64,000 nt of DNA from Streptomyces sp. LX-29. GTDB taxonomy: Bacteria; Actinomycetota; Actinomycetes; Streptomycetales; Streptomycetaceae. A model generated the notes under the pieces. The model had not been told where the DNA came from, ran no database searches, and saw nothing but the letters and a program-made list of their open reading frames with translations. Location: NCBI RefSeq assembly GCF_029541745.1, contig NZ_CP089746.1:1488001-1552000 (forward strand). The letters run 5' to 3'. The number at the start of each line of letters is the position of its first letter. Within the stretch, counting starts at the first letter, position 1. Shown piece after piece: positions 41,616-53,153 of this stretch. A program made the position numbers and the translations under genes.

Positions 41616-43250
41616 TCAGGCCCGGCACAGGACGGAGGACAGCACCTCCGTCAGCGCCCCCTCCGGGTCCGGCACCGGGCCGTCCGAGCGCCAGGCGACG
41701 AAGCCGTCGGGGCGGATCAGGACCGCGCCGTCCTCGCCGGTGCCATGGGTGGTCGCCCAGTCGGCGCCGTCCTCGGGGGCGAGTTCGTTGTCGGGGTCGG
41801 GGCCGATGCGGTAGCTCTCCAACGGCATGGCCAGGCGCTTGCCGACGGTCTGGGCCGCCGTGTGCCAGGCCCCGCCGCCGCGGCCGGTGAGCAGCACGCA
41901 GGCGCGCTCGTACAGGTCGAGCGTGGAGAGCCGGACCCCGCCGCGGTGCAGCCACATGTGCGGGGCGCGGCTGCCCGGGGCACCGGTGAGCTCGAAGCGC
42001 TCGGGCACCGGCGGCAGGGCGGGGTCGGCGCCGAGGACCGCCCCGTTGAGGTAGCGGTAGCCGAGGGCCACGGCCAGCACGTCGCTCTGCCGCCCGGTGG
42101 TGGGCGGCGCTTCGTAGCCGGGGTGCTTGTGCTCGGCGGAGCGGGCCGCCGCGCGGGCGCTGGTGGCCTGGGCGACCGGTTGCCGCTCCATGCCGTAGGT
42201 CTCCAGCAGGCCGGGCCCGGCCCAGCCGCCGAGGACCGCGGCCAGCTTCCAGGCGAGGTTGTGGGCGTCCTGGATGCCGGTGTTGGACCCGAAGGCGCCG
42301 GTGGGCGACATCTCGTGGGCGGAGTCCCCGGCGAGGAAGACCCGCCCGTGCGAGTAGCGCTCGGCCACCCGTTCGGCGGCGTGCCAGGGCGCCTTTCCGG
42401 TGATCTCGACGTCCATGTCCCGGACGCCGGTGGCGGTGCGGATGTGGTCCACGCACCGGTCGTCGGTGAAGTCGTCGAGCGTCTCGCCCCGCTCGGGGTG
42501 CCAGGGGGCGTGGAAGACCCACTGTTCGCAGTTGTCCACGGGCAGCAGCGCGCCGTCGGCCTTGGGGTTGGTCAGATAGCAGGCGATGAACCGGCGGTCG
42601 CCGACCGCGTCGGCGAGCCGCTTGGCGCGGAAGGTGATGCTCACGTTGTGGAACAGCTCGCCGCGCCCGGTCTGTCCGATGCCCAGCCGCTCGCGCACCG
42701 GGCTGCGCGGCCCGTCGGCGGCGATCAGGTAGTCGGCCCGTACGGTGCGGCACTGCCCCGTGGCCCGGTCGCAGAGGTAGCCCGTCACCCCGCGCTCGTC
42801 CTGTTCGAACTCGCGTAGCTCGGTGTTGAAGAGCAGCTCCCCGCCGAGGTCCTTCGCGACCCGTACCAGCACCGGCTCCAGGTCGTTCTGGCTGCACAGG
42901 CACCAGGAGGCGGGGCTGATCCGGCCCTGCCGGCCGCCGGGATCGATCTCTCGGAACAGCCACTCCTGGTTGACCCCGGTCAGGGTCTCGGCCTGGAGGA
43001 TGCCGTGGTTGTCGGCCAGCACCGAGGCGGCCTCGCGGATGGCCTGTTCGGCGCCGGCCGTGCGGTACAGCTCCATCGTGCGGATGTTGTTGCCGCGGCC
43101 TCGCGGGTGGTGCGAGGTGCTCGCGTGCTTCTCGACCAGTACATGCCGAATGCCCAGGCGGCCCAGGAACAGCGACGCGGACAGCCCCACCAGGGAGCCG
43201 CCCACGATGAGGACCGGCACGCGGACGTCGGCGTCGTCATGACGATTCAT
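41616..43250 (-). CDS. whiE-ORFVIII: spore-pigment polyketide hydroxylase (WhiE ORFVIII-like FAD monooxygenase)
   Basis: This 544-aa class A flavin monooxygenase, of the aromatic-polyketide hydroxylase type, has the FAD motif VLIVGGSLVGLSASLFLGR, the mid motif ADYLIAADGPRSPVRERLG and RVFLAGDSAHEMSPTGAFG. It should hydroxylate the pigment's aromatic polyketide using NAD(P)H and O2. It is transcribed divergently from ORFI, exactly as in the whiE locus of S. coelicolor, where this gene has its own late promoter. The ATG at 43250 gives the normal N-terminus. Upstream codons to 43319 show no family resemblance. Confidence 0.9.
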   Translation of the reverse strand: MNRHDDADVRVPVLIVGGSLVGLSASLFLGRLGIRHVLVEKHASTSHHPRGRGNNIRTMELYRTAGAEQAIREAASVLADNHGILQAETLTGVNQEWLFREIDPGGRQGRISPASWCLCSQNDLEPVLVRVAKDLGGELLFNTELREFEQDERGVTGYLCDRATGQCRTVRADYLIAADGPRSPVRERLGIGQTGRGELFHNVSITFRAKRLADAVGDRRFIACYLTNPKADGALLPVDNCEQWVFHAPWHPERGETLDDFTDDRCVDHIRTATGVRDMDVEITGKAPWHAAERVAERYSHGRVFLAGDSAHEMSPTGAFGSNTGIQDAHNLAWKLAAVLGGWAGPGLLETYGMERQPVAQATSARAAARSAEHKHPGYEAPPTTGRQSDVLAVALGYRYLNGAVLGADPALPPVPERFELTGAPGSRAPHMWLHRGGVRLSTLDLYERACVLLTGRGGGAWHTAAQTVGKRLAMPLESYRIGPDPDNELAPEDGADWATTHGTGEDGAVLIRPDGFVAWRSDGPVPDPEGALTEVLSSVLCRA

Positions 43251-43394
43251 CTTGCTGCTATGCCCGGCGTTTCCGAACGGATCAGGCGTCTGACCGGCCC
43301 CTTCCCACATATGGCTCACACATCTCGCGCCATCCGTGGGAGCGCTTCACGATCAAGTGAGCGGGCATGCGCCCTTCGTAAGGAGATGTGAAAT
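43251..43394. promoter_or_regulatory. divergent whiE promoter region
   Basis: The 144-bp gap between the divergent hydroxylase and ORFI genes must hold both promoters. AAGGAGATG lies close to the ORFI start. In S. coelicolor the corresponding promoters are developmental and the ORFVIII one is sigma-F dependent. No consensus could be assigned by eye. Confidence 0.5.
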
Positions 43395-44591
43395 ATGAGC
43401 ACCTTGTCCGAGACTCCGCAGACCGCACGTTCGGCGCGGGCCGCCCGGCCGAGCACGCAGTCGATAGAGGAGTCGATGCAGCAGACGGCGCACCAGGTCA
43501 GACAGCAGGTCACGGAGTCGGCGCCACTCGACTCGCGGCTGCGCGTCGTGTTGCTGCTGGAGGTCCGGGACGGCGCGCAGCAGCGCTTCCTGGACGCGTA
43601 CGACGAGATGTGTCACAAGGTGGCCGCGGTGCCGGGTCATGTCAGCGACCAGCTGTGCCAGTCGATCGAGAACCCGGCGCAGTGGCTGATCACCAGCGAG
43701 TGGGAGAGCGCGGCACCGTTCCTGGCCTGGGTGGACAGCGCGGCACACCGGGAGATGGTCAAGCCGATGCACGGCTGCGTCAACGACACCCGCTCGCTGC
43801 GGTTCAGCATCATGCGCGAGATGCCGACCGCCCCGGTCGCGCCGCGGGGCCGGCTGCAGACCGAACCGAGGATCGGCGACGGGGTGGTGCGGCACGCGCT
43901 GACGTTCACGGTGCGGCCCGGCAGCGAGCGCGACGTGGCCCGGCTGCTGGCCAACTACCAGTCGCCCGAGGCGCGAGTGGACAGCACCACCCGGCTCTGC
44001 CGGACCTCGCTGTTCATGCGGGGCAACCGGGTGATCCGGGCGGTGGAGGTGCAGGGCGACCTGGTGGCCGCGCTGCGGCACGTGGCGCGGCAGCCCGAGG
44101 TGCGGGCGGTCGAGGAGGCCATCAACCCGCACCTGGAAGTCGACAGGGACCTGGACGACCCGGAGTCGGCCCGCGACTTCTTCATGCGCGCCGCGCTGCC
44201 CGCCGTGCACCACCGGGCCGCGGGGACCGCGCTGCCCTCCGAGGCGGAGCGGCACGCCCTGCTCTACCCGGTCAAGCCCGGCTGCGGCAGCGCGGTGGCC
44301 CAGCTGCTGGCACGCGAGGACGAGCTGGCGGCGCAGGACCCGGCCAACCCGGTGGTGGAGTCGACGGTCTTCCACCGCGAGGACATCGTCATGCGGCTCA
44401 TCGACGTCCGCGGTCCGCTGGAGCGGAACGCGCGGGCGGCGCTGGGCATCTGCGGCGACCGCGCCCCGAGCGTGCTGGGCCGGCTGGTGGAGCACTCCGC
44501 CGCCGACCTGGCCGAGGAGGCCGCGCTGCCGCGGTTCCTGGCCGAGTGCGCCATGACCCCGGTCACCGACCGTCACGCGGCGGACTACTGA
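43395..44591 (+). CDS. whiE-ORFI: WhiE ORFI-like SchA/CurD-domain protein
   Basis: This 398-aa protein carries an antibiotic-biosynthesis-monooxygenase (ferredoxin-like) domain at about residues 45-145 (VVLLLEVRDGAQQRFLDAYD, ITSEWESAAPFLAW). Two SchA/CurD-like domains follow (GDGVVRHALTFTVRPGSERD, HALLYPVKPGCGSAVAQLLA). This is the layout of the first gene in spore-pigment clusters (whiE ORFI, curD, sch). Its exact step is not settled and it is thought to act in tailoring or assembly. It is the first gene of the rightward operon, behind AAGGAG. Confidence 0.88.
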   Translation: MSTLSETPQTARSARAARPSTQSIEESMQQTAHQVRQQVTESAPLDSRLRVVLLLEVRDGAQQRFLDAYDEMCHKVAAVPGHVSDQLCQSIENPAQWLITSEWESAAPFLAWVDSAAHREMVKPMHGCVNDTRSLRFSIMREMPTAPVAPRGRLQTEPRIGDGVVRHALTFTVRPGSERDVARLLANYQSPEARVDSTTRLCRTSLFMRGNRVIRAVEVQGDLVAALRHVARQPEVRAVEEAINPHLEVDRDLDDPESARDFFMRAALPAVHHRAAGTALPSEAERHALLYPVKPGCGSAVAQLLAREDELAAQDPANPVVESTVFHREDIVMRLIDVRGPLERNARAALGICGDRAPSVLGRLVEHSAADLAEEAALPRFLAECAMTPVTDRHAADY

Positions 44592-44752
44592 CGGGGCTTT
44601 CGGGACGGACCGGCTCCCCGGCCCGTCCGCCGTCACCGTCCCACCGTCTCCGCGTCCGCTCTCGTCCCACCGTCACCGCGTCCGGTCGTCGCCGCCTCCG
44701 GCCTTCCGGGCGCCGTGATCGTGATCTGGAAGTTTTCTGAAAGGTAACCCTC

Positions 44753-45250
44753 ATGACCAGTCAGTCCCCCCGCATCGTCAGCCTCGACGAGGTCCCCCAC
44801 AACCGCCGCCGCGGCGGAGATCTGCGCGCCATGCTCACCCCCACCGCGGTGGGAGCCACCAGTGGCTTCATGGGGCTGGCCATCATGGCGCCGGGCGAGG
44901 TCATCGGCGAGCACTACCACCCGTACTCCGAGGAGTTCGTGTACGTCGTCTGCGGCGACCTGGAAGTGGACCTGGACGGGAAGACGCACCGGCTACAGGC
45001 CGACCAGGGCCTGATGATCCCCACCTTCATGCGGCACCGGTTCCGCAACGTGGGCTCCGTCGAGGCCCGGATGGTCTTCCACCTCGGGCCGCTGGCGCCG
45101 CGCCCGGAGATCGGGCACGTCGACACCGAGGAGACCGCCGAGACGGGCGCGGCGGCCTCCGCGCAGCGGAAGCACCGTGCCGAGGACGCGCCCGCCACCC
45201 CGTGCTGCACCGGCACGACGGACTCCGAAACGGCACAGGTAGTGTCATGA
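44753..45250 (+). CDS. whiE-ORFII: WhiE ORFII-like cupin (polyketide cyclase)
   Basis: The 165-aa cupin has metal-binding motif residues in [20 protein letters not shown] and the second cupin motif around [13 protein letters not shown]. Cupin cyclases of this type are found in whiE and pentangular-polyphenol clusters, where they help close rings. A ~35-residue tail contains paired cysteines (ATPCCTGT). The stop overlaps the KS start (ATGA), so expression is coupled. GAAAGG lies just before the ATG. A 160-bp gap separates it from ORFI. Confidence 0.9.
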   Translation: MTSQSPRIVSLDEVPHNRRRGGDLRAMLTPTAVGATSGFMGLAIMAPGEVIGEHYHPYSEEFVYVVCGDLEVDLDGKTHRLQADQGLMIPTFMRHRFRNVGSVEARMVFHLGPLAPRPEIGHVDTEETAETGAAASAQRKHRAEDAPATPCCTGTTDSETAQVVS

Positions 45251-46521
45251 CCACCCGGCATGTGACGGTCACCGGCGTCGGTGTCGTCGCCCCGGGAGGC
45301 GTGGGCGTGTCCGCCTTCTGGGACCTGCTCACCGCGGGCCGCACGGCCACCCGCGGCATCACGCTCTTCGACCCCGGGGGGTTCCGCTCCCGGATCGCCG
45401 CCGAGTGCGACTTCGACGCGGCGGCCTGCGGCCTCACCCCGGACGAGACGGCGCGCTCCGACCGGTATGTGCAGTTCGCCCTGGTGGCCGCCGACGAGGC
45501 GGTGCGCGACGCGGGACTGGACATGGACGCCGAGGACCCCTGGCGGGTCGGGGTGTCGTTGGGCACCGCGGTGGGCGGCACCACCCGACTGGAGCACGAC
45601 TACGCCGAGGTCAGCGACAAGGGCGCGCGATGGGACGTGGACCACCGGCGGGCCGGGCCGTTCCTGCACCGCGCGTTCGCGCCGAGCGCGCTGGCCTCGG
45701 GGGTGGCGGAGCGGTTCGGCGCGCGCGGCCCGGTGCAGACGGTCTCCACCGGCTGCACCTCGGGGCTGGACGCGATCGGGTACGCCGTGCACGCCATCGA
45801 GGAGGGCGCGGCGGACGTGTATGTGGCGGGTGCCTCGGACTCGCCCATCTCGCCCATCACCGTGGCCTGCTTCGACGCGATCAAGGCGACCTCGGCCAAC
45901 AACGACGACCCGGAGCACGCCTCCCGGCCGTTCGACGCCGGGCGGGACGGCTTCGTGCTGGGCGAGGGGGCCGCGGTGCTGGTCCTGGAGGAGCGGGAAC
46001 ACGCCCGACGCCGCGGCGCCCGGTCGTACTGCGATCTGAAGGGCTTCGCCACCTTCGGCAACGCGTACCACATGACCGGGCTGACCCGGGAGGGGCTGGA
46101 GATGTCCAAGGCGATCGACACCGCCCTGGAGCACGCCCGCGTCGACGGCACCGACATCGACTACGTCAACGCCCACGGCTCCGGCACCCAGCAGAACGAC
46201 CGACACGAGACCGCGGCGGTCAAGCGCTCGCTGGGTGAGCACGCCTACCGCACCCCGATGAGCTCGATCAAGTCGATGGTCGGGCACTCGCTCGGGGCGA
46301 TAGGCGCGATAGAGGTCGTGGCCTGCACCCTGGCGCTCGCCCACGGGGTGATCCCGCCGACCGCCAACTACGAGCGGCGGGACCCGGACTGCGACCTGGA
46401 CTACGTGCCGAGGACCGCGCGCGAGGCACCGCTGCGCACGGTGCTGTCGGTGGGCAGCGGCTTCGGCGGCTTCCAGTCCGCGGTGGTGCTGGGCCGGTCG
46501 GACGACGGGAGGTCGCGATGA
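45247..46521 (+). CDS. whiE-ORFIII: type II PKS ketosynthase alpha (WhiE ORFIII-like)
   Basis: The 424-aa ketosynthase subunit has the active-site Cys170 in [13 protein letters not shown] and both catalytic histidines ([11 protein letters not shown] and [13 protein letters not shown]). It condenses malonyl-ACP units into the pigment poly-beta-ketone as a heterodimer with the CLF encoded next. It starts by ATGA overlap with the cupin gene and ends by ATGA overlap with the CLF gene, as is typical for KS-CLF pairs that need equal amounts. Confidence 0.95.
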   Translation: MTTRHVTVTGVGVVAPGGVGVSAFWDLLTAGRTATRGITLFDPGGFRSRIAAECDFDAAACGLTPDETARSDRYVQFALVAADEAVRDAGLDMDAEDPWRVGVSLGTAVGGTTRLEHDYAEVSDKGARWDVDHRRAGPFLHRAFAPSALASGVAERFGARGPVQTVSTGCTSGLDAIGYAVHAIEEGAADVYVAGASDSPISPITVACFDAIKATSANNDDPEHASRPFDAGRDGFVLGEGAAVLVLEEREHARRRGARSYCDLKGFATFGNAYHMTGLTREGLEMSKAIDTALEHARVDGTDIDYVNAHGSGTQQNDRHETAAVKRSLGEHAYRTPMSSIKSMVGHSLGAIGAIEVVACTLALAHGVIPPTANYERRDPDCDLDYVPRTAREAPLRTVLSVGSGFGGFQSAVVLGRSDDGRSR

Positions 46522-47788
46522 GCGCCCGGGAGCGCCGGGCCCCGTTCGGGGGCCCCGGCGGAGAGCGGCGGGCGGTCATCACCGGACTCGGTGTGATCGC
46601 CCCCAACGGCATCGGCGCCGAAGCCTTCTGGAAGGCATGCCGGGAGGGCGTCAACGTCCTGGACCGGGTCACCCGCGAGGGCTGCGGGGACTATCCGCTC
46701 AAGGTGGCGGGTGAGGTCCGGGCCTTCGACCCGGCCGCGGCCGTCGAGGAGCGGTTCCTGGTGCAGACCGACCGGTTCTCGCACTTCGCCATGGCCGCGG
46801 CCGACCTGGCCCTGGCCGACGCGCGGCTGCGCACCGAGGACGGCTCGCCGTTCGCGGTGGGCGTGGTCACGGCGGCGGGCTCCGGCGGCGGCGAGTTCGG
46901 CCAGCGGGAGCTCCAGCGACTGTGGGGCAAGGCGCCGAAGTTCGTCGGCCCGTACCAGTCCATCGCCTGGTTCTACGCGGCCAGCACCGGCCAGATCTCC
47001 ATCCGCGGCGGCTTCAAGGGGCCGTGCGGGGTGGTGGCCAGTGACGAGGCGGGCGGGCTGGACGCGCTGGCGCACTCCTGGCGGTCGATCCGGCGCGGCG
47101 CCGACGCCGTGGTGGTCGGCGCCGCCGAGGCCCCGCTGGCGCCGTACTCCATCGTCTGCCAACTCGGCTACCCGGAGCTGAGCCTGGCCGTCGAACCGGA
47201 CCGCGCCTACCTGCCGTTCACCGCCGAGGCCTGCGGCTTCGCGCCCGCGGAGGGCGGCGCCATGCTGGTGGTCGAGGAGGAGGCCACGGCCCGCCGCCGC
47301 GGCGCTCCACTGTGGGGCGTGATCGCCGGACACGGCGCGACCTTCACCGGCCCCTCCCAGTGGGCGCAGTCCCGGGAGGGGCTCGCCCATGCGATCCGTA
47401 TCGCGCTGGACCAGGCGCGGTGCGCCCCCGGGGACGTCGACGTGGTGTTCGCCGACGCGCTGGGGGTGCCGGTCGCGGACCGGGCCGAGGCGGAGGCGCT
47501 GGCCGACGCCCTGGGCCCGCACGCGACCCGGGTCCCCGTGACCGCGCCCAAGGCCGGCTTCGGCCGCGCCTACTGCGGCGCTCCCCCGCTGGACGTGGTG
47601 GCGGCGGTGCTCGCCATGGAGCACCAGACCGTTCCGCCGACGCCTCGCGTCATCGACGTCTGTCACGACCTGGACGTGGTGACCGGCACCGCGCGCCGCG
47701 CCGAGCTGCGCACGGCGCTGGTGCTCAGCCGGGGCCTGATGGGTTCCAACGCGGCGCTCGTACTGCGCCGCCCGGAAGAGGAGAAGTG

Positions 47789-47789
<1 letters not shown>
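46518..47789 (+). CDS. whiE-ORFIV: type II PKS chain-length factor / KS beta (WhiE ORFIV-like)
   Basis: The 423-aa partner of the ketosynthase sets chain length. It has the KS fold ([20 protein letters not shown]) but lacks the nucleophile cysteine. The aligned segment is [14 protein letters not shown], with Glu177 where most CLFs carry glutamine and KS-alpha carries cysteine. The second histidine region is also degenerate, as usual. It overlaps both neighbours by start/stop sharing (ATGA with the KS, TGATG with the ACP). Confidence 0.93.
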
Positions 47790-48898
<1,109 letters not shown>

Positions 48899-48913
48899 CG
48901 GAGGGCGATACCC

Positions 48914-50923
48914 ATGGTCGAGACAGCCGACCGGCCGGCGCGGGGAACACCCGACTGGGTCCGGTGCGAGCAGTGCGCGGCACTCGTGTACGGCAAGCGG
49001 TTCGCCCGCACCCTGCGCGTCTGCCCCGACTGCGGTTGGCACAGCCCGCTGACCGCGCACGCCCGGCTGGAACAGCTGCTCGACCCCGGCTCCGCGTCGC
49101 CGGTCGACGGCGCGGAGCCGGTGCACGACCCGCTGGGCTTCGTCGACACCCGCCCGTACCCCGAGCGGCTCGACGACGCCCGGCAACGGACCGGGCTGCG
49201 GGAGGCGGTGGTGTGCGCCGTGGGCCGGATCGAGGAACAGCCGGTCGTCGCCGCCGTCATGGACTTCCGCTTCCTGGGCGGCAGCCTGGGGTGCGGGGTC
49301 GGCGCCCTGATCACCGAGGCGGCGCGCACCAGTCTGCGGCGGCGGATCCCGCTGCTGATCGTCACCGCCTCGGGCGGGGCCCGGATGCAGGAGGGGGTGC
49401 TCTCCCTCATGCAGATGGTCAAGACCGCCCAGGCGCTGGCCGAGCTGGACGACGCGGGGATCCTGGTGATCTCGCTGATCACCGACCCCACCTACGGGGG
49501 CGTGGCCGCTTCCTTCGCCACGCTCGCCGATGTCATCGTCGCGGAGCCCGGCGCACGGATGGGGTTCGCCGGGCCCCGCGTCATCGAGCAGACCACCGGC
49601 GAACAACTGCCGGAGGGCTTCCAGACCGCGGAGTTCCTGCTGGAGCACGGCATGGTCGACGACGTCGTCCCCCGCTCCGCGCTCCGCGGCACCCTCGCCC
49701 GACTGCTGCGCACCGGCGGTCCGGCGACGCGGCTCGCCACCCCGGTCGGCGAGGTCGCCGACGTCGGCGACCCCGCTGACGTCGCTGACGTCGCTGACGT
49801 CGCTGACCCCGCTGACGTCGCTGACCGGAGTGTCCCGCGCGACGACCGCCCGGCCGACGGGGCGACCGGGCCGCGATCCGCCGGCACGACGGCCGCCGAC
49901 GACCGCGCCAGGGACGGCGGTTGCGGAACCGAGCGGGATACCGAACGCGGCACACCCGGCGGACGGGACGGCGCGACCGACGAGACCGGCGTACGGGGGG
50001 AGGCCGGCTCCCGCCTCGTCCTCAAGGACGTCATTCCCCGCGCCGAGGCGCGGCGCGCCGAGCGCGTGGTGGTGGTGCGGGCGCCGGAGGAGGTGGCGGC
50101 GCTGGACTCGTGGCAGGCGGTGCGGCTGGCCCGACACCCGGACCGGCCCACGACGCTGGACTACGCCGGACATCTGCTGGACGACTTCCACGAACTGCAC
50201 GGCGACCGGCTCGCGGAGGACTGCACCTCCATCGTCGGCGGGCCGGGGCGGCTGGGCGGGCGTCCGGTGATGCTGATCGGCCATCACAAGGGCGGCCCGG
50301 ACCTGGCCGAGCGGCAGCGCCGCAAGTTCGGCATGCCCAACCCCGGCGGCTACCGCAAGGCTGCCCGACTGATGCGGATGGCCGCCAAGCTGCGGCTGCC
50401 GCTGGTCACGCTGATCGACACGCCCGGGGCCCATCCCGGGCAGGACGCGGAGCGGCGCGGGCAGGCCGTGGCCATCGCGGAGAACCTGCGGCTGATGTCC
50501 CGGCTGCCGGTGCCCATCGTCTCCGTCCTCATCGGCGAGGGCGGCAGTGGCGGCGCGCTGGCACTGGCCGTGGCCGACCGGGTGCTGGTCAGCGCCAACG
50601 GCGTCTACTCGGTGATCAGCCCCGAGGGGTGCGCGGCCATCCTGTGGAAGGACCCGCAGGCCGCGCCCACCGCCGCCGCCGCGCTGCGGGTCCAGGCGCA
50701 GGAACTGCTGCGCCTCGGCGTCGTCGACGGCGTCGTCCCGGAGCCGCCGGACGGCGCCCACCGCGACCACGCAGAGGCCGCCGCCCTGGTGGGCCGGGCG
50801 CTGTCGGCGGCCCTCGACGAGCTGGTGCCGTGGCACACGGACCGGCTCCTGACCGCGCGCCGCGGCCGGTTCCACCGCTTCGGCGTCGCCGCACACGCAC
50901 ACACCAGCGGAGGCACATCGTGA
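48914..50923 (+). CDS. acetyl-CoA carboxylase carboxyltransferase, fused AccD-AccA
   Basis: The 669-aa protein joins both E. coli-type carboxyltransferase subunits. Residues 1-270 are AccD-like, with a zinc ribbon (CEQC...CPDCGWHS) and [20 protein letters not shown]. Residues about 390-660 are AccA-like, with [33 protein letters not shown] and [12 protein letters not shown]. They are linked by about 110 residues of low complexity with a [19 protein letters not shown] repeat. It transfers carboxyl from carboxybiotin to acetyl-CoA, giving malonyl-CoA for the KS-CLF. Streptomyces normally use a different acyl-CoA carboxylase for primary metabolism, so this is a pathway-dedicated enzyme. The start has a weak GAGGG site. 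The carrier-protein gene overlaps its end (GTGA). Confidence 0.92.
   Translation: MVETADRPARGTPDWVRCEQCAALVYGKRFARTLRVCPDCGWHSPLTAHARLEQLLDPGSASPVDGAEPVHDPLGFVDTRPYPERLDDARQRTGLREAVVCAVGRIEEQPVVAAVMDFRFLGGSLGCGVGALITEAARTSLRRRIPLLIVTASGGARMQEGVLSLMQMVKTAQALAELDDAGILVISLITDPTYGGVAASFATLADVIVAEPGARMGFAGPRVIEQTTGEQLPEGFQTAEFLLEHGMVDDVVPRSALRGTLARLLRTGGPATRLATPVGEVADVGDPADVADVADVADPADVADRSVPRDDRPADGATGPRSAGTTAADDRARDGGCGTERDTERGTPGGRDGATDETGVRGEAGSRLVLKDVIPRAEARRAERVVVVRAPEEVAALDSWQAVRLARHPDRPTTLDYAGHLLDDFHELHGDRLAEDCTSIVGGPGRLGGRPVMLIGHHKGGPDLAERQRRKFGMPNPGGYRKAARLMRMAAKLRLPLVTLIDTPGAHPGQDAERRGQAVAIAENLRLMSRLPVPIVSVLIGEGGSGGALALAVADRVLVSANGVYSVISPEGCAAILWKDPQAAPTAAAALRVQAQELLRLGVVDGVVPEPPDGAHRDHAEAAALVGRALSAALDELVPWHTDRLLTARRGRFHRFGVAAHAHTSGGTS
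49775..49828 (+). repeat. six 9-bp tandem repeats (GCTGACGTC) in the AccD-AccA linker
   Basis: GCTGAC recurs every 9 bp at 49775, 49784, 49793, 49802, 49811 and 49820, encoding an Ala-Asp-Val/Pro repeat at about residues 288-305. The period keeps frame, so slippage would change linker length without breaking the protein. Confidence 0.85.
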
Positions 50924-51582
50924 CGACCCACAACGACCGGATGGCGATGGCAGCGGAGCATCCGGAGAACGGCCATGTGCCGGGCGTGTTGGTATCGCTC
51001 GCCCACGGCACCCTGGACGCGGTGTGCCACAGCGTCGCGGAGCTGGTGCGGGCCTCCCGACAGCAGCCGGTGCGGATCCGGCTGCAGCACGGCCAGACCA
51101 CCGTCGAGGTGGAGTGGCCCGGCGCGGCGGACGGCCGGGGCACGGCGGACGGCCCGGGCGCGGCGGCGCGGCCGGCGGCGGACCCGGTCGACACGGCGGG
51201 GCCCACCGGCGGCCCCGACGACGCCCCGCTCCAGGACACCGCGACGTACATCTGCGCCCCCACCGTCGGCACCTTCTACCACTCCCCCGAGCCCGGCGCC
51301 CCGCCGTTCGTCTCGGTCGGCGACACGGTGCGACCCGGCCAGTCGGTCGGGATCCTCGAGGTGATGAAGATGATGAGCCCGGTGGAGGCGACGGTGGCCG
51401 GCCGGGTGACGGAGATCGTCGCGGCGGACGGACAGCCGGTGGAGTTCCAACAGCGGCTCATCCGCGTCGAGCCGCTCACGGAGGCGCACACGGAGGCCGA
51501 CGCGGGACAGCGCGCGGACCACCACACGCCCGGCCGACCCGCCGGGCCCGGCGGAAACGGCGCCGGCGGCGCGGAGAGGTGA
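50920..51582 (+). CDS. accB: biotin carboxyl carrier protein
   Basis: The 220-aa BCCP has the biotinyl domain at the C-terminal half ([40 protein letters not shown]). The acceptor is Lys150 in VMKMM. The N-terminal half has a BCCP-type segment ([20 protein letters not shown]) and an Ala/Asp/Gly linker. It carries carboxybiotin between the carboxylase and carboxyltransferase. The GTG at 50920 overlaps the upstream TGA. The C-terminal 40 residues are a hydrophilic tail. Confidence 0.92.
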   Translation: MTTHNDRMAMAAEHPENGHVPGVLVSLAHGTLDAVCHSVAELVRASRQQPVRIRLQHGQTTVEVEWPGAADGRGTADGPGAAARPAADPVDTAGPTGGPDDAPLQDTATYICAPTVGTFYHSPEPGAPPFVSVGDTVRPGQSVGILEVMKMMSPVEATVAGRVTEIVAADGQPVEFQQRLIRVEPLTEAHTEADAGQRADHHTPGRPAGPGGNGAGGAER

Positions 51583-51587
51583 TTCCG

Positions 51588-52925
51588 ATGTTCTCCACGG
51601 TCCTGGTGGCGAACCGGGGCGAGATCGCCCTGCGGGTGGTTCGCGCCTGTCATGAACTCGGCATGCGTAGCATCGCCGTCTACTCCACCGCCGACCGCGA
51701 CTCGGCGGCCGTCCGGCTCGCCGACGAGGCGGTGCACATCGGCCCACCGCAGGCCAAGGGGAGCTATCTGAGCGTGCCGGCCATCATCGAGGCCGCGCTG
51801 CGCACCGGCGCCCAGGCCATCCACCCCGGCTACGGCTTCCTGTCCGAGGACCCCGACTTCGCCGAGATCTGCGAGGCCCACGGGATCACCTTCATCGGCC
51901 CGTCCCCCCAGGTGATGCAGCAACTCGGCGACAAGGCGTCGGCCCGTGCGCTGATGGCCACGGCCGGGCTGCCGGTGCTGCCGGGCTCGACCGGGGCGCT
52001 CTCCTCGGCCGCCGAGGCCAAGGAGGTCGCGCAGCAGGTCGGCTATCCGGTGATCCTCAAGGCGGTGGCGGGCGGCGGCGGCCGCGGCATGGCCGTGGTG
52101 CGCGAGCCCGACGCGCTGATGCGGGCCTTCCAGCAGACCCGGGCGCACGCCCGAGCGGTCTTCGGCGACGACCGGCTCTACCTGGAGCGGTTCGTGGAGC
52201 ACGCCCGCCATGTGGAGGTGCAGGTGCTGTGCGACCGGCACGGGAACGCCCTCCACCTCGGGGAGCGGGACTGCTCCGTGCAGCGACGGCACCAGAAGCT
52301 GGTGGAGGAGGCCCCGGCGCCCAACCTTCCGGAGGAGGTGCGTGAGGAGCTGTGCGCGGCCGCGGTGCGCGGCGCTGAGGCGGTGGGCTACGTCGGCGCG
52401 GGCACCTTCGAGTTCGTCCTCGCGCCGTCCTACGCGTTCCATCTGATGGAGATCAACTGCCGACTCCAGGTCGAGCACCCGGTCACCGAGATGGTCACCG
52501 GCATCGACATCGTCCGCGAGCAGCTCCTGATCGCCGCCGGGCAGCCGCTGACCATGCGCCAGGAGGACGTGCGGCGGCGGGGGGTGGCCGTGGAGTGTCG
52601 GGTGAACGCCGAGGATCCGGCGCGCGACTTCGTCCCGGCTCCGGGGCGGCTGACCGAGTTCGTCCCGCCCGGCGGCCCCTTCGTGCGCGTGGACACCCAC
52701 GCCTTCCCTGGCTGGCGGGTGGGCCCGGACTACGACTCGCTGCTCGCCAAGACCGTGGTCTGGGCGCCCGACCGCGAGCAGGCGCTGGCCCGCATGGACC
52801 GGGCGCTGGGCGAGTTCCGGGTCAGCGGCGAGGGCGTCACGACCACCCTGGGCTTTCTGCGTCGCACCCTGGCACGCCCGGAGTTCCGGTCCGCGACCCA
52901 CACCACCGGGCTGATCGGCAGCTGA
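51588..52925 (+). CDS. accC: acetyl-CoA carboxylase biotin carboxylase subunit
   Basis: This 445-aa enzyme is full length for a stand-alone biotin carboxylase. It has VLVANRGEIALRVVRACHEL, the ATP-grasp glycine loop VAGGGGRGMAVV, ERDCSVQRRHQKLVEEAP, and MEINCRLQVEHPVTEMVTG. The last differs slightly from the common MEMNTRIQVEHPVTE. It carboxylates biotin on the BCCP with ATP and bicarbonate. GGAGAGG precedes the ATG, and it is the last gene of the pigment operon. Confidence 0.95.
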   Translation: MFSTVLVANRGEIALRVVRACHELGMRSIAVYSTADRDSAAVRLADEAVHIGPPQAKGSYLSVPAIIEAALRTGAQAIHPGYGFLSEDPDFAEICEAHGITFIGPSPQVMQQLGDKASARALMATAGLPVLPGSTGALSSAAEAKEVAQQVGYPVILKAVAGGGGRGMAVVREPDALMRAFQQTRAHARAVFGDDRLYLERFVEHARHVEVQVLCDRHGNALHLGERDCSVQRRHQKLVEEAPAPNLPEEVREELCAAAVRGAEAVGYVGAGTFEFVLAPSYAFHLMEINCRLQVEHPVTEMVTGIDIVREQLLIAAGQPLTMRQEDVRRRGVAVECRVNAEDPARDFVPAPGRLTEFVPPGGPFVRVDTHAFPGWRVGPDYDSLLAKTVVWAPDREQALARMDRALGEFRVSGEGVTTTLGFLRRTLARPEFRSATHTTGLIGS

Positions 52926-52931
52926 CGCGGC

Positions 52932-52947
52932 CGGCCCCGTGGGGCCG
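52932..52947 (+). terminator. hairpin at the end of the pigment/ACC operon
   Basis: CGGCCCC-GT-GGGGCCG begins seven bases after the accC stop. The effective loop would be larger than two bases. Confidence 0.45.
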
Positions 52948-53104
52948 CTCAGGTGACCCACCGTCAGGCGTCCGGTGAATCAACCGGGTGACGACGCGCC
53001 GGTTCACCACCCGAAGGGATGACACCCCCACCCGAATGCGACACCGTCCAGTGGCGGACGGGTCTGAAGTGGCTGACGGTGAGGAGAGCGACTCCGCGAT
53101 CCTT

Positions 53105-53127
53105 ATTACTGACATATGGTCAGTAAT
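53105..53127. promoter_or_regulatory. 23-bp AT-rich palindrome upstream of the repeat-protein gene
   Basis: Perfect 9-bp arms ATTACTGAC and GTCAGTAAT with a 5-bp ATATG spacer lie 26 bp before the start at 53154. The composition stands out from its surroundings and resembles a TetR-type operator overlapping the promoter. Confidence 0.6.
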
Positions 53128-53153
53128 CGCCCGGAGCGCCGGAAGGAATAACC

